Source of the DNA: Blastochloris viridis
Lineage (GTDB): Bacteria > Pseudomonadota > Alphaproteobacteria > Rhizobiales > Xanthobacteraceae
Reading direction: 5' to 3'
DNA length: 64,000 nucleotides
Assembly: GCF_001402875.1 (NCBI RefSeq)
Contig: NZ_CP012946.1
Location: forward strand, 2,954,001-3,018,000
The number at the start of each line of letters is the position of its first letter. The stretch's first letter is position 1. A model generated the notes under the pieces. It saw nothing but the letters and a program-made list of their open reading frames with translations. It did no database searches and was not told where the DNA came from. This document shows positions 37,886 to 48,908 of the stretch, one piece after another. Made by a program: the position numbers and the translations under genes.

Positions 37886-39238
37886 TCAGTTGTAATCTTC
37901 TCGAAACGCTTTCCGAAAGGACGTCGCAATCGGGGCAACCATGTAATCGAACACCGTTTGTTCCCCAGTCATGATGTAGGCTTCCGCCAGCATGCCTGGA
38001 ATAAGAACGACGTGCTTGTGCTTATCGATATGATTACGATCGACTTTAATCTTGACCTGGAAATAGCGCTGCTGAAGCGGACCTGTTGCGCTTTGGTCGA
38101 CGATCGCATCCGAACTGACGTGTATCACCACACCTTCGAACATCGGGGTCCGGCGCGAGACATAGGAATCGAAACGCACCTCCGCCGGCAGACCGACGCG
38201 AACCACATCAATGTCGGACGGCGAGAGTTTGGCGTCGATCACCAAGTCGTCGTCGTCGGGGACCACATCAAGAATCGGTTCTCCTGCTTTGACGACCCCA
38301 CCGACGGTCTTGAAGCGAAGCTGGAGAACGGTTCCGGCCACCGGGGCGACCACATCGGTGCGCGCCAGAATGTCGCCGGCGTTGGTGAGAGCGCCCTCGA
38401 TCTGTGCGATCTCCCGCGTCGTCTTCATAATCTGATCGGCGTTATCTGAATAATATTTCGTCCGCAACGTGCTGATTGCCGACTGTATCTCCTTGATCTT
38501 TTGCTCGGCGCGGCTGACATCGGCGATATTCGAGCCGATGCGGGCGGTCAAATCCGCTTCGGTCCGGCGCAAGGCCAGCACGTCCGGCTTGCGGACAAGC
38601 TTCTTGTCGAGCATCGCACTCTTGTCGACAATCTCCTCCGAGATGATCTCCAGCATCCTTTCGAGACCGGCCCGTTCCATATTCTTGCCCGTTATCTCGG
38701 CCTCGATCTGCTTGATCTGCTGATTATAAATCACTTCCCTCTCAGCCAGCTCTTTCTTTTTGCTGCCGAAAAGCGCGCGCTCGTTGCCCAGAAACGCCAC
38801 GAATTCTTCATTTTTCTCGTCGAGCAGACCTTGTGGAATGCGCATCCGGTCGAGGTTCTGATGGTGCGATTCAAAGCGCGCGTTCATCGCCTGCAGTCGC
38901 AGCCACTCGTCGCGCCGCGCGGTGAAGTTCGCCTTGGCCTGCGTCAGGTCGAGCCGCATCAGCACCTGGCCGGCCTGCACCCGGTCGCCTTCGCGCACGA
39001 GGATGTCGCGAATGATGCCGCCCTCAAGATGTTGAATGGTCTTCCGGCTGCCGTCGGGACTGACCACCCCCGGGGCGATCGCAGCGCTCGACAGCGGCGC
39101 CGCGACACTCCAAGCAGCGATGATCGAACAGAACACGCCGATGACAGCGGCGGCGGCCAGCGCCACCGGCCGCAGCCGCCTGGTCAGGTCGGCTGCGTGA
39201 TCACCGTCCTGCAACCCCTGCATCGCCGTCAACCTCAT
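37886..39238 (-). CDS. HlyD-family membrane fusion protein, PrtE-like
   Basis: A second periplasmic adaptor, 450 aa, of the PrtE/HlyD type: a transmembrane helix at about 26-50, the first lipoyl half SRKTIQHLEGGIIRDILVREG, a coiled coil of about 200 residues with ENMERAGLERMLE-like heptads, the second half VVAPVAGTVLQLRFKTVGGV, and the C-terminal GMLAEAYIMTGEQTVFDYMV. It overlaps the PrtD-type ABC gene (ATGA). The coding region is more AT-rich than the chromosome backbone. It converges on the LapC-like gene, with 265 nt of featureless DNA between the stops. Confidence 0.94.
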   Translation of the reverse strand: MRLTAMQGLQDGDHAADLTRRLRPVALAAAAVIGVFCSIIAAWSVAAPLSSAAIAPGVVSPDGSRKTIQHLEGGIIRDILVREGDRVQAGQVLMRLDLTQAKANFTARRDEWLRLQAMNARFESHHQNLDRMRIPQGLLDEKNEEFVAFLGNERALFGSKKKELAEREVIYNQQIKQIEAEITGKNMERAGLERMLEIISEEIVDKSAMLDKKLVRKPDVLALRRTEADLTARIGSNIADVSRAEQKIKEIQSAISTLRTKYYSDNADQIMKTTREIAQIEGALTNAGDILARTDVVAPVAGTVLQLRFKTVGGVVKAGEPILDVVPDDDDLVIDAKLSPSDIDVVRVGLPAEVRFDSYVSRRTPMFEGVVIHVSSDAIVDQSATGPLQQRYFQVKIKVDRNHIDKHKHVVLIPGMLAEAYIMTGEQTVFDYMVAPIATSFRKAFREDYN

Positions 39239-40980
39239 GCGCTTCCGGGCGTCCCCGCACCGCGGGCCGCAGCCGGCATTGGGGTCTGTTGACCGGCGCG
39301 CGCGGCGCGTCCGGTCAGTTCCTGCAACACCGCTTCCCGCTCGCCGACCATGTCGAGGGCGCCGTCGCGCATCACCGCGATGACGTCGACCGGCGACAGG
39401 ATCGACAAGCGATGGCTCACCAAGATCACCGTCGTCCCGCGGTTCTTGAGCGCGACGATCGCACCAACCAGCGCCGCCTCTCCTTCGGAGTCGAGGTTCG
39501 AGTTGGGCTCGTCGAGAACCACGACCCGCGGCTTGCCGAATACCGCTCGTGCCAGCGCGATACGCTGCTTCTGACCGCCGCTGAGATTGCCGCCGCTCTC
39601 CCCGAGTTCGCTGGCATAGCCGCTCGGCAGCCGCAAAATGAGGTCATGACAGCCGGCGAGCTTCGCCGCCTCGACGATTGCCTCGTCATCGGCGTTCTTG
39701 AATCGCGAGATATTGTCCTGAACCGACCCGTTGAAGAGTTCGATCGCCTGCGGCAAATAGCCGACCCATTCGGAAATCTGACCGCGATCGATGTGCTGGA
39801 TCTGGGCGCCGTCGAGGCGGACATGCCCGGCGGACGGCAGCCAGGATCCGACGATCATCTTGCAGAGCGTGCTCTTGCCGCTCGCCGACGGGCCGACCAG
39901 CGCCAACACAGAACCGGCCGGCACCGTCAGCGAAACGCTCCTGAGGATCGGACGGTCGCCGCCACTGAACTTGAACGAGGCGTTTTCGACCGTCACGATG
40001 CCCTGCGGCTCGGGCAGCTTCGTCGGCGCGACCAAATTGGCATCGGCCCTGGCGATGAGGTCGTTGAGACGGTTGTAGGCCTCGCTCGCCGAGATGAAGG
40101 CGCGCCAGCTCGCCATCGACTGCTCGACCGGCGCCAATGCCCGGCCGAGAATGATCGACGCCGCGATCATCGATCCGCTGGTGATCTCGCTGTGGATGAC
40201 CAGGACCGCGCCAATGCCGAGAACCGCCACCTGCACGGTGATGCGGAGGAACTTGGACAGCCCGCCGAGCTTGGCACCAAAGTCGGCGGCGGCCTGCGAT
40301 GTCTCCGCGATCTTCACCGCGTTCCGCCGATACCGCCCCATCACCTCGTCGAACATGCCCATGCCATGGATGACATCGGCGCTGCGCAAAGCGGTTGCAG
40401 AAAAGGCTGCGAGCTCATTGTGCGCCTCCGACAGGCCCTGCAGCCGCCGGCGCATGCCGATGTCGTTCCAGACCGCCAACCCGAACAGCGCAACGGCAGC
40501 CAGCAGACCGATCGCCCCGAGCCAGGGATGCATGACGAACATCAGCAGAAGGAACAGCGGCACCCAGATCGCGTCGAAGAAGGGAACGATCTGCTGCCCT
40601 CCGGCGAAGGCGCGGAGCGTCGACAGGTCCCCGATCACCTGGTTGTTCAGGCGCCCGTCGGTCCGCGCATGGTGCAAGGCCGTGAACATGACCGCCATGC
40701 GCAGGGAGTCGTCGATCCAGTGGCCGATCCGCGCCAAGCCGATCCCGCGAAGCGCGTCCAGCGCGCCCAACACCCCAAGGGCGAAAACGGTGAGCAGCGT
40801 GAGATAAGCCAGCGTGGCGTAATGATGGGTCTGAACGACGCGGTCGAATACCTGCTGCATGTACAGCGGCGAGGCGAGCACCAGAATATTGATGACGAAG
40901 CTGGTGACGAGAACGAACACCACGCCATATCGGCTCTGCTGGAGCAGCGTTTGAGCCGTCGTCGTCTTTGATGTCTGCAT
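39235..40980 (-). CDS. Type I secretion ABC transporter, PrtD-like
   Basis: 581 aa without a C39-type domain, the architecture of PrtD/RsaD exporters for RTX proteases and S-layer-type proteins. An N-terminal membrane domain (about 17-310; LASPLYMQQVFDRVV is the PrtD signature) is followed by a nucleotide-binding domain with Walker A GPSASGKST, signature NLSGGQKQRIALARA and Walker B VVVLDEPNSNLDSEGE. ATG 40980 gives MQTSKTTTAQ; the longer frame to 41109 starts in the intergenic gap and is not supported. The stop overlaps the start of the HlyD-like gene by four nt. It lies just downstream of the RTX protein gene on the same strand, so that protein is its likely substrate. Confidence 0.95.
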   Translation of the reverse strand: MQTSKTTTAQTLLQQSRYGVVFVLVTSFVINILVLASPLYMQQVFDRVVQTHHYATLAYLTLLTVFALGVLGALDALRGIGLARIGHWIDDSLRMAVMFTALHHARTDGRLNNQVIGDLSTLRAFAGGQQIVPFFDAIWVPLFLLLMFVMHPWLGAIGLLAAVALFGLAVWNDIGMRRRLQGLSEAHNELAAFSATALRSADVIHGMGMFDEVMGRYRRNAVKIAETSQAAADFGAKLGGLSKFLRITVQVAVLGIGAVLVIHSEITSGSMIAASIILGRALAPVEQSMASWRAFISASEAYNRLNDLIARADANLVAPTKLPEPQGIVTVENASFKFSGGDRPILRSVSLTVPAGSVLALVGPSASGKSTLCKMIVGSWLPSAGHVRLDGAQIQHIDRGQISEWVGYLPQAIELFNGSVQDNISRFKNADDEAIVEAAKLAGCHDLILRLPSGYASELGESGGNLSGGQKQRIALARAVFGKPRVVVLDEPNSNLDSEGEAALVGAIVALKNRGTTVILVSHRLSILSPVDVIAVMRDGALDMVGEREAVLQELTGRAARAGQQTPMPAAARGAGTPGSA

Positions 40981-41125
40981 GCGCGCACGGCCTTCGGAAA
41001 CGGCGACGCCGGATCCCTGTGGCCTCGACCGGCTGCCCCCAGCGCCCAGGACGACGGCGAGGCCCAAGCCTCCCTGCGTCGTGTGAGATGGCGGGCGGTG
41101 GCCCGCCATCGTGGCCGGTGGACGA

Positions 41126-44017
41126 TCAGACCAGAAGGAGGTCTGACGCGGTCAGCACCGGATCGCCATTCAAGGTCGCAACTTTATAGGCGTCGGCGAG
41201 GCCATCGGAACCGTTGCGGTCGAACCAAAGCTCACCAGTTTCGGCGTAGTACTTGAGCTGAGAACCGACGGCCTCAGTCCCAGACGCGATCACGTCGTCG
41301 GCGGTTCCGGCGATGTGGTCGCCACCGGTGCTCGAATAAACCACGAGCTTGGCACCGGCGAGCACGCCGGCGTCGCCGAGGCCGAACGAGTGCGTCGCCG
41401 TCCCCGCGGTGAACGCGATCTTGTCGGTGCCGACAGTGAAGTCGTTGATGGTGTCCGACCAACTCGTGGTGATGCCCGCGGTCGACACGGCATAGACGTC
41501 GCTTCTCAAAGCTCCGCTCTCCGACGTCCAGCTGTACTGGACGATGTCGTGACCGTCGCCCGTGGCGATGATGTCATTTCCGGTGCCACCAACGAACCAG
41601 TCGTCGCCGGAGCCTGCGGTCAGACTGTCGTCGCCGGAACCACCGTCGAGCTGATTGACGCTGCCGTTGCCGGCATTGAGCGTGTCATTGCCGGTGCCGC
41701 CGACCAGCACGTCGTTGCCACCCGCCCAGATTGCCGGATCCGGATTGCGATCGCCGGTCGTCAGAGTGTCGTTGCCGCCGCCGCCGTCGACGAAGTTGTT
41801 GCCATATCTGAACATGCCACCGAGGACGGAACTCTCCCCGTCTTCGGCGGTCAGATCGAAGGTGTTCGAAAACCCGTTCAGCCGTTCGAGAACCGTGACC
41901 CCGCTGAACTTGATCTGTTCGGCGATCGTGAAATACTGCTGGACGATAAAACTCGCGCCGAGAGCGTCGGTCACTCTGACAAAGAAGGAGTATCCCAGAA
42001 CGTCGGGCTCCACTTCGCTGACCTCGTTTTCCGGATCATAGCCATAGCCCTCAACGGTGAGATTCGTCGGATCCAGAATCTTAACCAACCCGGTGCTGTC
42101 GATCGAGATCACACCATCGTCGTTATCAACCAGTTCGAACGTCAATGCCTGTTGCGGTTCTCCATTGTTCCTCACATCGAGCTTTCCGACCACGTAGCCG
42201 ATGCGCGAGAACTCCGCGACGATCGGATTCGTTACGACGCCATCCTCGTCCACGCCGCCCATGAGCGACCAACTGATATCGTCCGGCGTATCGTTCACGC
42301 CGTCGATGTTGATCGTCAGGGTCGTTTCCGTCCTCTCGACCCCGTCAAACGTCGCCACCGTGAAGACGTCCGTGGCGTGCTCGGTCAAGGCGTCGATCGC
42401 CGCGGCATTCGGATCGTAGATGTAGGTGCCGTCCTCGTGCACGGTCAGGGTGCCGTAGGTGCCGACCTTGATCGCATCGGTGCTGCCGTCCTCCTTCACC
42501 ACCATGTAGCTGAGAGGGTCGTTATCGACGTCGTACCCTTCAAGCCGACCAATGATCGGGTCGAAGTGGACGTCCTGGCTCGCCGTCTCGACGATTGTCC
42601 CCGCGGAATGAGCCTCCAAAGTCGGCGCGTCATTTTCACCGGCGATGGCGACGGTGATGACTTGGCTGGCGGTGCCGTCCGCCGACCACACCGTGATGGT
42701 GTCCGCAAGCGTGCCGCCCACCCCCAGCGCCTGCACCGCCGGGGCGGCGTTGTTCAGCGTGTAGCTCCACACCCCGGCCGCCGACACCGCGAAGGTGCCG
42801 TAGCCGGCATCGCCCGCCGTCCCCGCCGCAATCGCCTGCAGCGTGGCCTCGCCGGCGTCGACGTCGGCGATCGCCAGCGTACCGGTCGCCGTCACCACGG
42901 TATCCTCGACCACCGCGCCGGACACCGTGCCCGCGATCGTCGCCACGTCGTTGGTGCCGGCGATGGCGATGGTGATGAGCTGGCTGGCGGTGCCGTCCGC
43001 CGACCACACCGTGATGGTGTCTGCAAGCGTGCCGCCCGCGCCCAGCGCCTGCACCGCCGGGGCGGCGTTGTTCAGCGTGTAGCTCCACACCCCGGCCGCC
43101 GACACCGCGAAGGTGCCGTAGCCGGCATCGCCCGCCGTCCCCGCCGCAATCGTCTGCACCGTGGCCTCGCCGGCGTCGACGTCGGCGATCGTCAACGTGC
43201 CGCTCGCCGTCACCACGGTATCCTCGGTCACGGCGCCAGACACCGTGCCCGCGATCGTCGCCGCGTCATTCACCGGGGCTATCGTCACCGAGGCGGTCGC
43301 CGGCGATGCGTCATCCCGGCCCAAATTATCAACCGCCGCGAATTCGAAGGTGGCGGTGCCGCTCCAGTTGGCGGCAGGCTTGAAGTAAACAATCGCGGTG
43401 TTGCCGACGGCGCCGACGGTGCTGCCTTCCGAAATAACCGTGAGCAGCGCAGCGTCGCTGAAAAGCGTGCCGCCCACGGGCACGCTCACCAACCTGAACG
43501 ATGCCACCGAGCCGTCGCTATCGCTGGCAGACAGCGTGACAGCGACGGAGGCGGCATCTTCAAGACCAGAACCGGTGACGGTGTCGGTCTGGGGCGCAAC
43601 GTTCAGGATGTTGGCCAAGGCGACATCGACCGTTCCGATACCGGATATATCGGCGAACCGGAAATACTCGACGCTCGATACGGTATCGATACCGTCATAG
43701 TTCGAGCTCGGAGCCCGATTATCCGAGACAATTATGCGTCCGGACGAATCTCGCGCGATCGTATAGTCGCTCCATTTTCCCGAGAACACGGCTGTGTCGG
43801 TTTGTGCGCCACCGGTCAGCGTGTCGTTACCAAGACCGCCGATCAACGTGTCGTTGCCCGCACCGCCATCAAGCGAGTCGCTGCCTTCCTCGCCGTAAAT
43901 CGTGTCGTTGCCGTCGGCGCCTCGGAGCGCATCGTTGCCCTGACCACCGAAGATGTCATCATCGCTCGGCGAGCCGTTGATGGTATCGTTGCCGCTGGTC
44001 CCATTGTAGGTCGCCAT
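41126..44017 (-). CDS. RTX/VCBS-repeat type I secreted protein, 963 aa
   Basis: A large Ca2+-binding secreted protein. Residues 7-75 carry GGxGNDxLxG-type RTX repeats ([20 protein letters not shown]) at the N terminus, an unusual position. Then come Ig/cadherin-like domains, two near-identical 106-aa VCBS repeats (about 250-461), further cadherin-like domains with [12 protein letters not shown] and [11 protein letters not shown], a second RTX block (about 745-832) and a hydrophobic-tipped C terminus ending SDLLLV, as expected of a type I secretion signal. No N-terminal signal peptide. ATG 44017 has AGGAA seven nt upstream. It lies downstream of the larger adhesin gene and upstream of the PrtD/HlyD pair, probably one operon. 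Confidence 0.88.
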   Translation of the reverse strand: MATYNGTSGNDTINGSPSDDDIFGGQGNDALRGADGNDTIYGEEGSDSLDGGAGNDTLIGGLGNDTLTGGAQTDTAVFSGKWSDYTIARDSSGRIIVSDNRAPSSNYDGIDTVSSVEYFRFADISGIGTVDVALANILNVAPQTDTVTGSGLEDAASVAVTLSASDSDGSVASFRLVSVPVGGTLFSDAALLTVISEGSTVGAVGNTAIVYFKPAANWSGTATFEFAAVDNLGRDDASPATASVTIAPVNDAATIAGTVSGAVTEDTVVTASGTLTIADVDAGEATVQTIAAGTAGDAGYGTFAVSAAGVWSYTLNNAAPAVQALGAGGTLADTITVWSADGTASQLITIAIAGTNDVATIAGTVSGAVVEDTVVTATGTLAIADVDAGEATLQAIAAGTAGDAGYGTFAVSAAGVWSYTLNNAAPAVQALGVGGTLADTITVWSADGTASQVITVAIAGENDAPTLEAHSAGTIVETASQDVHFDPIIGRLEGYDVDNDPLSYMVVKEDGSTDAIKVGTYGTLTVHEDGTYIYDPNAAAIDALTEHATDVFTVATFDGVERTETTLTINIDGVNDTPDDISWSLMGGVDEDGVVTNPIVAEFSRIGYVVGKLDVRNNGEPQQALTFELVDNDDGVISIDSTGLVKILDPTNLTVEGYGYDPENEVSEVEPDVLGYSFFVRVTDALGASFIVQQYFTIAEQIKFSGVTVLERLNGFSNTFDLTAEDGESSVLGGMFRYGNNFVDGGGGNDTLTTGDRNPDPAIWAGGNDVLVGGTGNDTLNAGNGSVNQLDGGSGDDSLTAGSGDDWFVGGTGNDIIATGDGHDIVQYSWTSESGALRSDVYAVSTAGITTSWSDTINDFTVGTDKIAFTAGTATHSFGLGDAGVLAGAKLVVYSSTGGDHIAGTADDVIASGTEAVGSQLKYYAETGELWFDRNGSDGLADAYKVATLNGDPVLTASDLLLV
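42635..43270 (-). repeat. Two tandem 318-bp VCBS repeats
   Basis: Unit 1 is 42953-43270 and unit 2 is 42635-42952; each encodes 106 aa starting with the [11 protein letters not shown] segment and ending with the SADGTASQ-[LV]-IT strand. The units differ at only a few codons. They lie in frame within the 963-aa RTX protein gene, so unequal crossing-over could change the protein length. Confidence 0.9.
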
Positions 44018-44051
44018 TGGACGTTCCTGGATTTCTCTGAACGACGTCGTT

Positions 44052-47000
44052 TCAGACGTAGGCCGTTTGGCTGCCGTTCCATACGACGCGCATAATGTCG
44101 TCGCCCGCCGTAGCCCCCACCACTGTCAGCTGAGCAATCGACACGCCCGCTCCACTCGAAATATCCGTGACACTAACAGTGCCAGCGAGATTCGAACCCA
44201 CTCCACCAAGAAGGTCGGAGAGCGTTACTTGGGTGATGCCGTCGTCGAGAATGATATCCGCCGAATCCTTTCCGGCCTCATAGAATTTTGAAAGATCAAG
44301 CGTATCAACTTCGCCACTTCCAATCGTGAAGTCGGAGATTGCGACCGCAGGATTGCCGGTGCCAAAAATGAAACTGTCACGGCCCGCGCCGCCGACGAGG
44401 CTGAGGTTGTCGAGGCCGGACGCCGTGGTCAGGCCAGCCACGTCAAAGATGTCGTCGCCTTGCCGGCCGTCGAGCACAAGATGTTCGTAATTCGTCGCCA
44501 ACACCTGTTCCATGTTTCCAATGAAATCGACGGTGAAACCGCCACCGATCTGGTCCGCTACCAATATCCGATCGTCCCCCGGCGAAATCGGATCAACATA
44601 AAGCTCTCCCTCAACCGTCAGCGTCGAGCCCGGCCCCGTCCCGTATATCTCAACTCGTTCGATCTCTGTCGCTTGAACGTGCTGCGCGCCACTCCAGCTC
44701 ACGTCGAATGCGAACCCGCCGGTCTTGGTCACGGTCGCGTCTCCGACCGACACCGCCTCGACCGTATCGCCGCCGAACAGCAGCACGCCGAGTTCCGTTC
44801 CGCCGATAACCGTCGCCGCGACGCTGTCCGGCCCGAACGTGAAGCGGTCCTCGCCCGCGCCCCCGCGCAGTTCGACCGCGCCAATGCCGCTGTTGAGGCC
44901 GGACGCCGAAGTCAGGCCGGTCAGGTCAAAGGTGTCGTCACCCTGCCGGCCGTCCACAACCAGCCGCCCGTAATTCGTCGCCGACACCTGCTCCAGGTAA
45001 TCGAGGAACTCGATGGTGAAACCGCCGCCGGACTGATCCGACAGCTGAAGCCGTTCATCTCCAGGCCAGAGCGGATCGATCTCAACATCTTCCCCCGCAA
45101 CCGTCAGCGTCGAACCCAGGCCCGTGCCCGAAATCACAACGCGATCGACCTCGGTTGCATGAACATGCTGCGACCCGTTCCAGTTCACGTCGAACGCATA
45201 CCCGGCGATCTTGACCACCTCGGCGTCGCCGACCGACACCGCTTCGACCGTATCGCCGCCGAACAGCAGCACGCCAAATTCCGTTCCGCCGATAACCGTC
45301 GCTGCGGCACTGGCCGACCCGAACGTGAAGCGGTCCTCACCCGCGCCCCCGCGCAGTTCCACCGCGCCAATGCCGCTGTTGAGGCCGGACGCCGAAGTCA
45401 GGCCGGTCAGGTCAAAGGTGTCGTCGCCTTGCCGACCGTCGATAACCAGCCGGCCATAGTCGGTCGCCGACACCTGCTCCAGGTAATCAAGAAAATCGAT
45501 GGTGAAGCCGCCGGACTGATCCGCCACCACGATCCGCTCGTCCCCGGGCGAGATCGGATCGACCTCCATATCGTCGCCCAGAACCGTGAGGACCGAGCTT
45601 GGTCCCGTCCCCGAAATCTCAACACGTTCGATATGGGTGGCGGACACATTCGCCGTGGCCGCGCCGTTGGCGAAGACATCGAACGACCCCGCTCCTGACG
45701 ACGCCCCGGTCTTGTCGATGAGCGCACCGACGACACCGGTCACCTGCAGAACGTCGAGGGCAAGATCGCTGTTGCCGCCATCGAACGTGACATTCGACGT
45801 TGCCGCGGACGCCAGGAGCCGGTCGGTGCCAGTTCCGCCCACGACCGTGATCGCGATCGTCGACGACGACGCATCGGCCATATCGGCGCCGTCACCCAAT
45901 GCGAGGGTCTTTCCGGCATACAATGTGGAAAGTGGCGTCCCAGCACCCGCAAGCGTGACCCGATCGTCGCCGTCGCCAGCATCGAAATAGTTGCCATCCT
46001 CGAACCAGTTCGCATCGGCCGCCGGATCGTTCGCGATCGCGCCGAGATCGACGGTGTCGCTGGTCGCGGTGAAAACGCGGTCGAGTTGGCCGACGACAGC
46101 GATCGACGCCGTCTCGGTCGTGGCGCTGTAGGCGGTATCGCCGCCGACGGCCGACACCGCTGCGATCGTTCCGGACGGGACGGAGGAAACGCCGTCGAAC
46201 GCGCGAAACATGATCGTCGGGGCGGAGATGTGGGACGGATTGGCCTCGGCAACCGGATTTCCGTTCACGTCGAACAATGTCGGCGAGGTCGTCTGCACAT
46301 TGGCGGCGGGAACGAAGCGAACCAAATCGGTCGGGACCAGATGCAGCGCTTCGCCGGCCGCAAGCGTAAAACTGGTCCAGGCTCCGCCTGCCGACTTGAA
46401 CTGCCATGTGCCGTGGCTTGCATCGATGGCGACGATCGCGATCCCGATGCTCGCACTATCGACGTCGGTTGCGTGCCCAGCCAGCATGGTGGCGACGCTG
46501 GTTCCGGGATCGCCGGAACTGTCTTCGTTCACGGGCACGAGGTTTTCATGTCCGCTCAGGACCGGCGCGTCGTTCACCGGCGTGAGGTCCAGCGTCGCCA
46601 CCGACGACGCCGTCAACGCGCCATCGGTCGCGGTGTAGGCGAACCTCGCCTCGCTGTCGTCGTCGAGCGCCCCGCTATAGCGCCACGTCGTCGCGTCGAG
46701 CTGCGCCAGCGTGCCGTTGCCGCTGGTCAGCACCAAAGACGCGATCGTCGCCGCCGGGCCGTCGACGTCCGAGACCCCGGCCAGCAGCTGCGCCGCCGTG
46801 ATCGTCACCGAGCCGTCCTCGGCGACCGCGCCGAGCGCGACCGCGGACGCAACCGGCGCGTCGTTCACCGGCGTGAGGTCCAGCGTCGCCACCGACGACG
46901 CCGTCAACGCGCCATCGGTCGCGGTGTAGGCGAACCTCGCCTCGCTGTCGTCGTCGAGCGCCCCGCTATAGCGCCACGTCGTCGCGTCGAGCTGCACCAG

Positions 47001-48908
47001 CGTGCCGTTGCCGCTGGTCAGCACCAAAGACGCGATCGTCGCCGCCGGGCCGTCGACGTCCGAGACCCCAGCCAGCAGCTGCGCCGCCGTGATCGTCACC
47101 GAGCCGTCCTCGGCGACCGCGCCGAGCGCGACCGCGGACGCAACCGGCGCGTCGTTCACCGGCGTGAGGTCCAGCGTCGCCACCGACGACGCCGTCAACG
47201 CGCCATCGGTCGCGGTGTAGGCGAACGTCGCCTGGCTGTCGTCGTCGAGCGCCCCGCTATAGCGCCACGTCGTCGCGTCGAGCTGCGCCAGCGTGCCGTT
47301 GCCGCTGGTCAGCACTAAAGACGCGATCGTCGCCGCCGGGCCGTCGACGTCCGAGACCCCGGCCAGCAGCTGCGCCGCCGTGATCGTCACCGAACCGTCC
47401 TCGGCGACCGCGCCGAGCGCGACCGCGGACGCAACCGGCGCGTCGTTCACCGGCGTGAGGTCCAGCGTCGCCACCGACGACGCCGTCAACGCGCCATCGG
47501 TCGCGGTGTAGGCGAACCTCGCCTCGCTGTCGTCGTCGAGCGCCCCGCTATAGCGCCACGTCGTCGCGTCGAGCTGCACCAGCGTGCCGTTACCGCTGGT
47601 CAGCACCAAAGACGCGATCGTCGCCGCCGGGCCGTCGACGTCCGAGACCCCAGCCAGCAGCTGCGCCGCCGTGATCGTCACCGAGCCGTCCTCGGCGACC
47701 GCGCCGAGCGCGACCGCGGACGCAACCGGCGCGTCGTTCACCGGCGTGAGGTCCAGCGTCGCCACCGACGACGCCGTCAACGCGCCATCGGTCGCGGTGT
47801 AGGCGAACGTCGCCTGGCTGTCGTCGTCGAGCGCCCCGCTATAGCGCCACGTCGTCGCGTCGAGCTGCGCCAGCGTGCCGTTGCCGCTGGTCAGCACTAA
47901 AGACGCGATCGTCGCCGCCGGGCCGTCGACGTCCGAGACCCCGGCCAGCAGCTGCGCCGCCGTGATCGTCACCGAACCGTCCTCGGCGACCGCGCCGAGC
48001 GCGACCGCGGACGCAACCGGCGCGTCGTTCACCGGCGTGAGGTCCAGCGTCGCCACCGACGACGCCGTCAACGCGCCATCGGTCGCGGTGTAGGCGAACC
48101 TCGCCTCGCTGTCGTCGTCGAGCGCCCCGCTATAGCGCCACGTCGTCGCGTCGAGCTGCACCAGCGTGCCGTTACCGCTGGTCAGCACCAAAGACGCGAT
48201 CGTCGCCGCCGGGCCGTCGACGTCCGAGACCCCGGCCAGCAGCTGCGCCGCCGTGATCGTCACCGAGCCGTCCTCGGCGACCGCCCCGAGCGCGACCGCG
48301 ACCGCAACCGGCGCGTCGTTCACATCGGCGGTCGTCGTCGCCGACGTTCTGCTTTCAACGTTGCGCGAGCCCTCGGTCGCAACCGGCGTCGGCAGCGGCA
48401 ACTCATCGCCCGACGCACCGGCAGCCAAACTGCCGGCGGCCACATTCGGCCTCTGACCCGACGGCGTTAGCGGATCGATCACCGGAGAGCCGAATTCGAA
48501 GCCACTTTGGACTTCGACGACTCTGGCGATCGCTCCCGTCGCGGGAATCGCCGAGGGATCGGTTCCTATCGGAAAGACGCCGGCGAATTCCTGCCCCGGC
48601 AGCGTCTTATCGGGGCCAAGCTGAAGAGAAATGTCCTGGAGCGGCTTGCCATCGGCACCGAAAAACGGCTGTAGAGCAACGGCCGCTTTGTCCGGAAATA
48701 CAATAACCAACCGCTCGCCGAGGCGGACGAGCGTGATATTGTCAAACGCAATGTCGGAAAGATCGAGCGTTACACCCGGCTCAACTCGAATTGCGACAGC
48801 CTCACCGCTTGCCGGCTTAACAACTTTCAGGACGCGCTGACCTTGCGGGTTCGAGCCTGCCGCAGGCGGGCTCCCCTCCAATTGCGCAACCGTGACGCTC
48901 GCGTTCAT
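44052..48908 (-). CDS. Large repetitive type I secreted adhesin, 1618 aa
   Basis: Candidate surface adhesin. The N-terminal domain (1-190) resembles the opening of many rhizobial type I adhesins ([20 protein letters not shown], then [18 protein letters not shown]). Residues 197-778 are six 97-aa cadherin-like (tandem-95 type) repeats beginning NDAPVA-[SV][11 protein letters not shown]. Then comes a spacer, and three copies of a beta-roll-like unit with [20 protein letters not shown] and [11 protein letters not shown]. The C terminus is [18 protein letters not shown], a plausible secretion signal; no Sec signal peptide. ATG 48908 with GGAG six nt upstream is used; the TTG at 48965 is rejected. 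First gene of the minus-strand secretion group, ending 35 nt before the RTX gene. Confidence 0.88.
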   Translation of the reverse strand: MNASVTVAQLEGSPPAAGSNPQGQRVLKVVKPASGEAVAIRVEPGVTLDLSDIAFDNITLVRLGERLVIVFPDKAAVALQPFFGADGKPLQDISLQLGPDKTLPGQEFAGVFPIGTDPSAIPATGAIARVVEVQSGFEFGSPVIDPLTPSGQRPNVAAGSLAAGASGDELPLPTPVATEGSRNVESRTSATTTADVNDAPVAVAVALGAVAEDGSVTITAAQLLAGVSDVDGPAATIASLVLTSGNGTLVQLDATTWRYSGALDDDSEARFAYTATDGALTASSVATLDLTPVNDAPVASAVALGAVAEDGSVTITAAQLLAGVSDVDGPAATIASLVLTSGNGTLAQLDATTWRYSGALDDDSQATFAYTATDGALTASSVATLDLTPVNDAPVASAVALGAVAEDGSVTITAAQLLAGVSDVDGPAATIASLVLTSGNGTLVQLDATTWRYSGALDDDSEARFAYTATDGALTASSVATLDLTPVNDAPVASAVALGAVAEDGSVTITAAQLLAGVSDVDGPAATIASLVLTSGNGTLAQLDATTWRYSGALDDDSQATFAYTATDGALTASSVATLDLTPVNDAPVASAVALGAVAEDGSVTITAAQLLAGVSDVDGPAATIASLVLTSGNGTLVQLDATTWRYSGALDDDSEARFAYTATDGALTASSVATLDLTPVNDAPVASAVALGAVAEDGSVTITAAQLLAGVSDVDGPAATIASLVLTSGNGTLAQLDATTWRYSGALDDDSEARFAYTATDGALTASSVATLDLTPVNDAPVLSGHENLVPVNEDSSGDPGTSVATMLAGHATDVDSASIGIAIVAIDASHGTWQFKSAGGAWTSFTLAAGEALHLVPTDLVRFVPAANVQTTSPTLFDVNGNPVAEANPSHISAPTIMFRAFDGVSSVPSGTIAAVSAVGGDTAYSATTETASIAVVGQLDRVFTATSDTVDLGAIANDPAADANWFEDGNYFDAGDGDDRVTLAGAGTPLSTLYAGKTLALGDGADMADASSSTIAITVVGGTGTDRLLASAATSNVTFDGGNSDLALDVLQVTGVVGALIDKTGASSGAGSFDVFANGAATANVSATHIERVEISGTGPSSVLTVLGDDMEVDPISPGDERIVVADQSGGFTIDFLDYLEQVSATDYGRLVIDGRQGDDTFDLTGLTSASGLNSGIGAVELRGGAGEDRFTFGSASAAATVIGGTEFGVLLFGGDTVEAVSVGDAEVVKIAGYAFDVNWNGSQHVHATEVDRVVISGTGLGSTLTVAGEDVEIDPLWPGDERLQLSDQSGGGFTIEFLDYLEQVSATNYGRLVVDGRQGDDTFDLTGLTSASGLNSGIGAVELRGGAGEDRFTFGPDSVAATVIGGTELGVLLFGGDTVEAVSVGDATVTKTGGFAFDVSWSGAQHVQATEIERVEIYGTGPGSTLTVEGELYVDPISPGDDRILVADQIGGGFTVDFIGNMEQVLATNYEHLVLDGRQGDDIFDVAGLTTASGLDNLSLVGGAGRDSFIFGTGNPAVAISDFTIGSGEVDTLDLSKFYEAGKDSADIILDDGITQVTLSDLLGGVGSNLAGTVSVTDISSGAGVSIAQLTVVGATAGDDIMRVVWNGSQTAYV
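46575..48320 (-). repeat. Six tandem 291-bp repeats with dimeric higher-order structure
   Basis: Units of exactly 291 nt (97 codons) run from 48320 down to 46575. Two variants alternate: type A has LVQLDATTW with DDSEARFAY, type B has LAQLDATTW with DDSQATFAY. The order from the N terminus is A-B-A-B-A-(B/A hybrid). Silent differences follow the same alternation, for example GTTACC in units 1 and 3 and CACTAAAG in units 2 and 4. This shows amplification of a 582-bp dimer rather than of single units. Confidence 0.92.

Noticed and set aside
41315..44095. 926-codon + strand frame opposite the RTX gene
   Set aside because: The RTX and VCBS motifs on the minus strand are clear; the opposite frame is an Arg/His/Asp-rich artefact of the repeats.
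46575..48320. Regularly spaced repeats considered as a CRISPR array
   Set aside because: Units are 291 bp, contiguous without unique spacers, and in frame within a protein.
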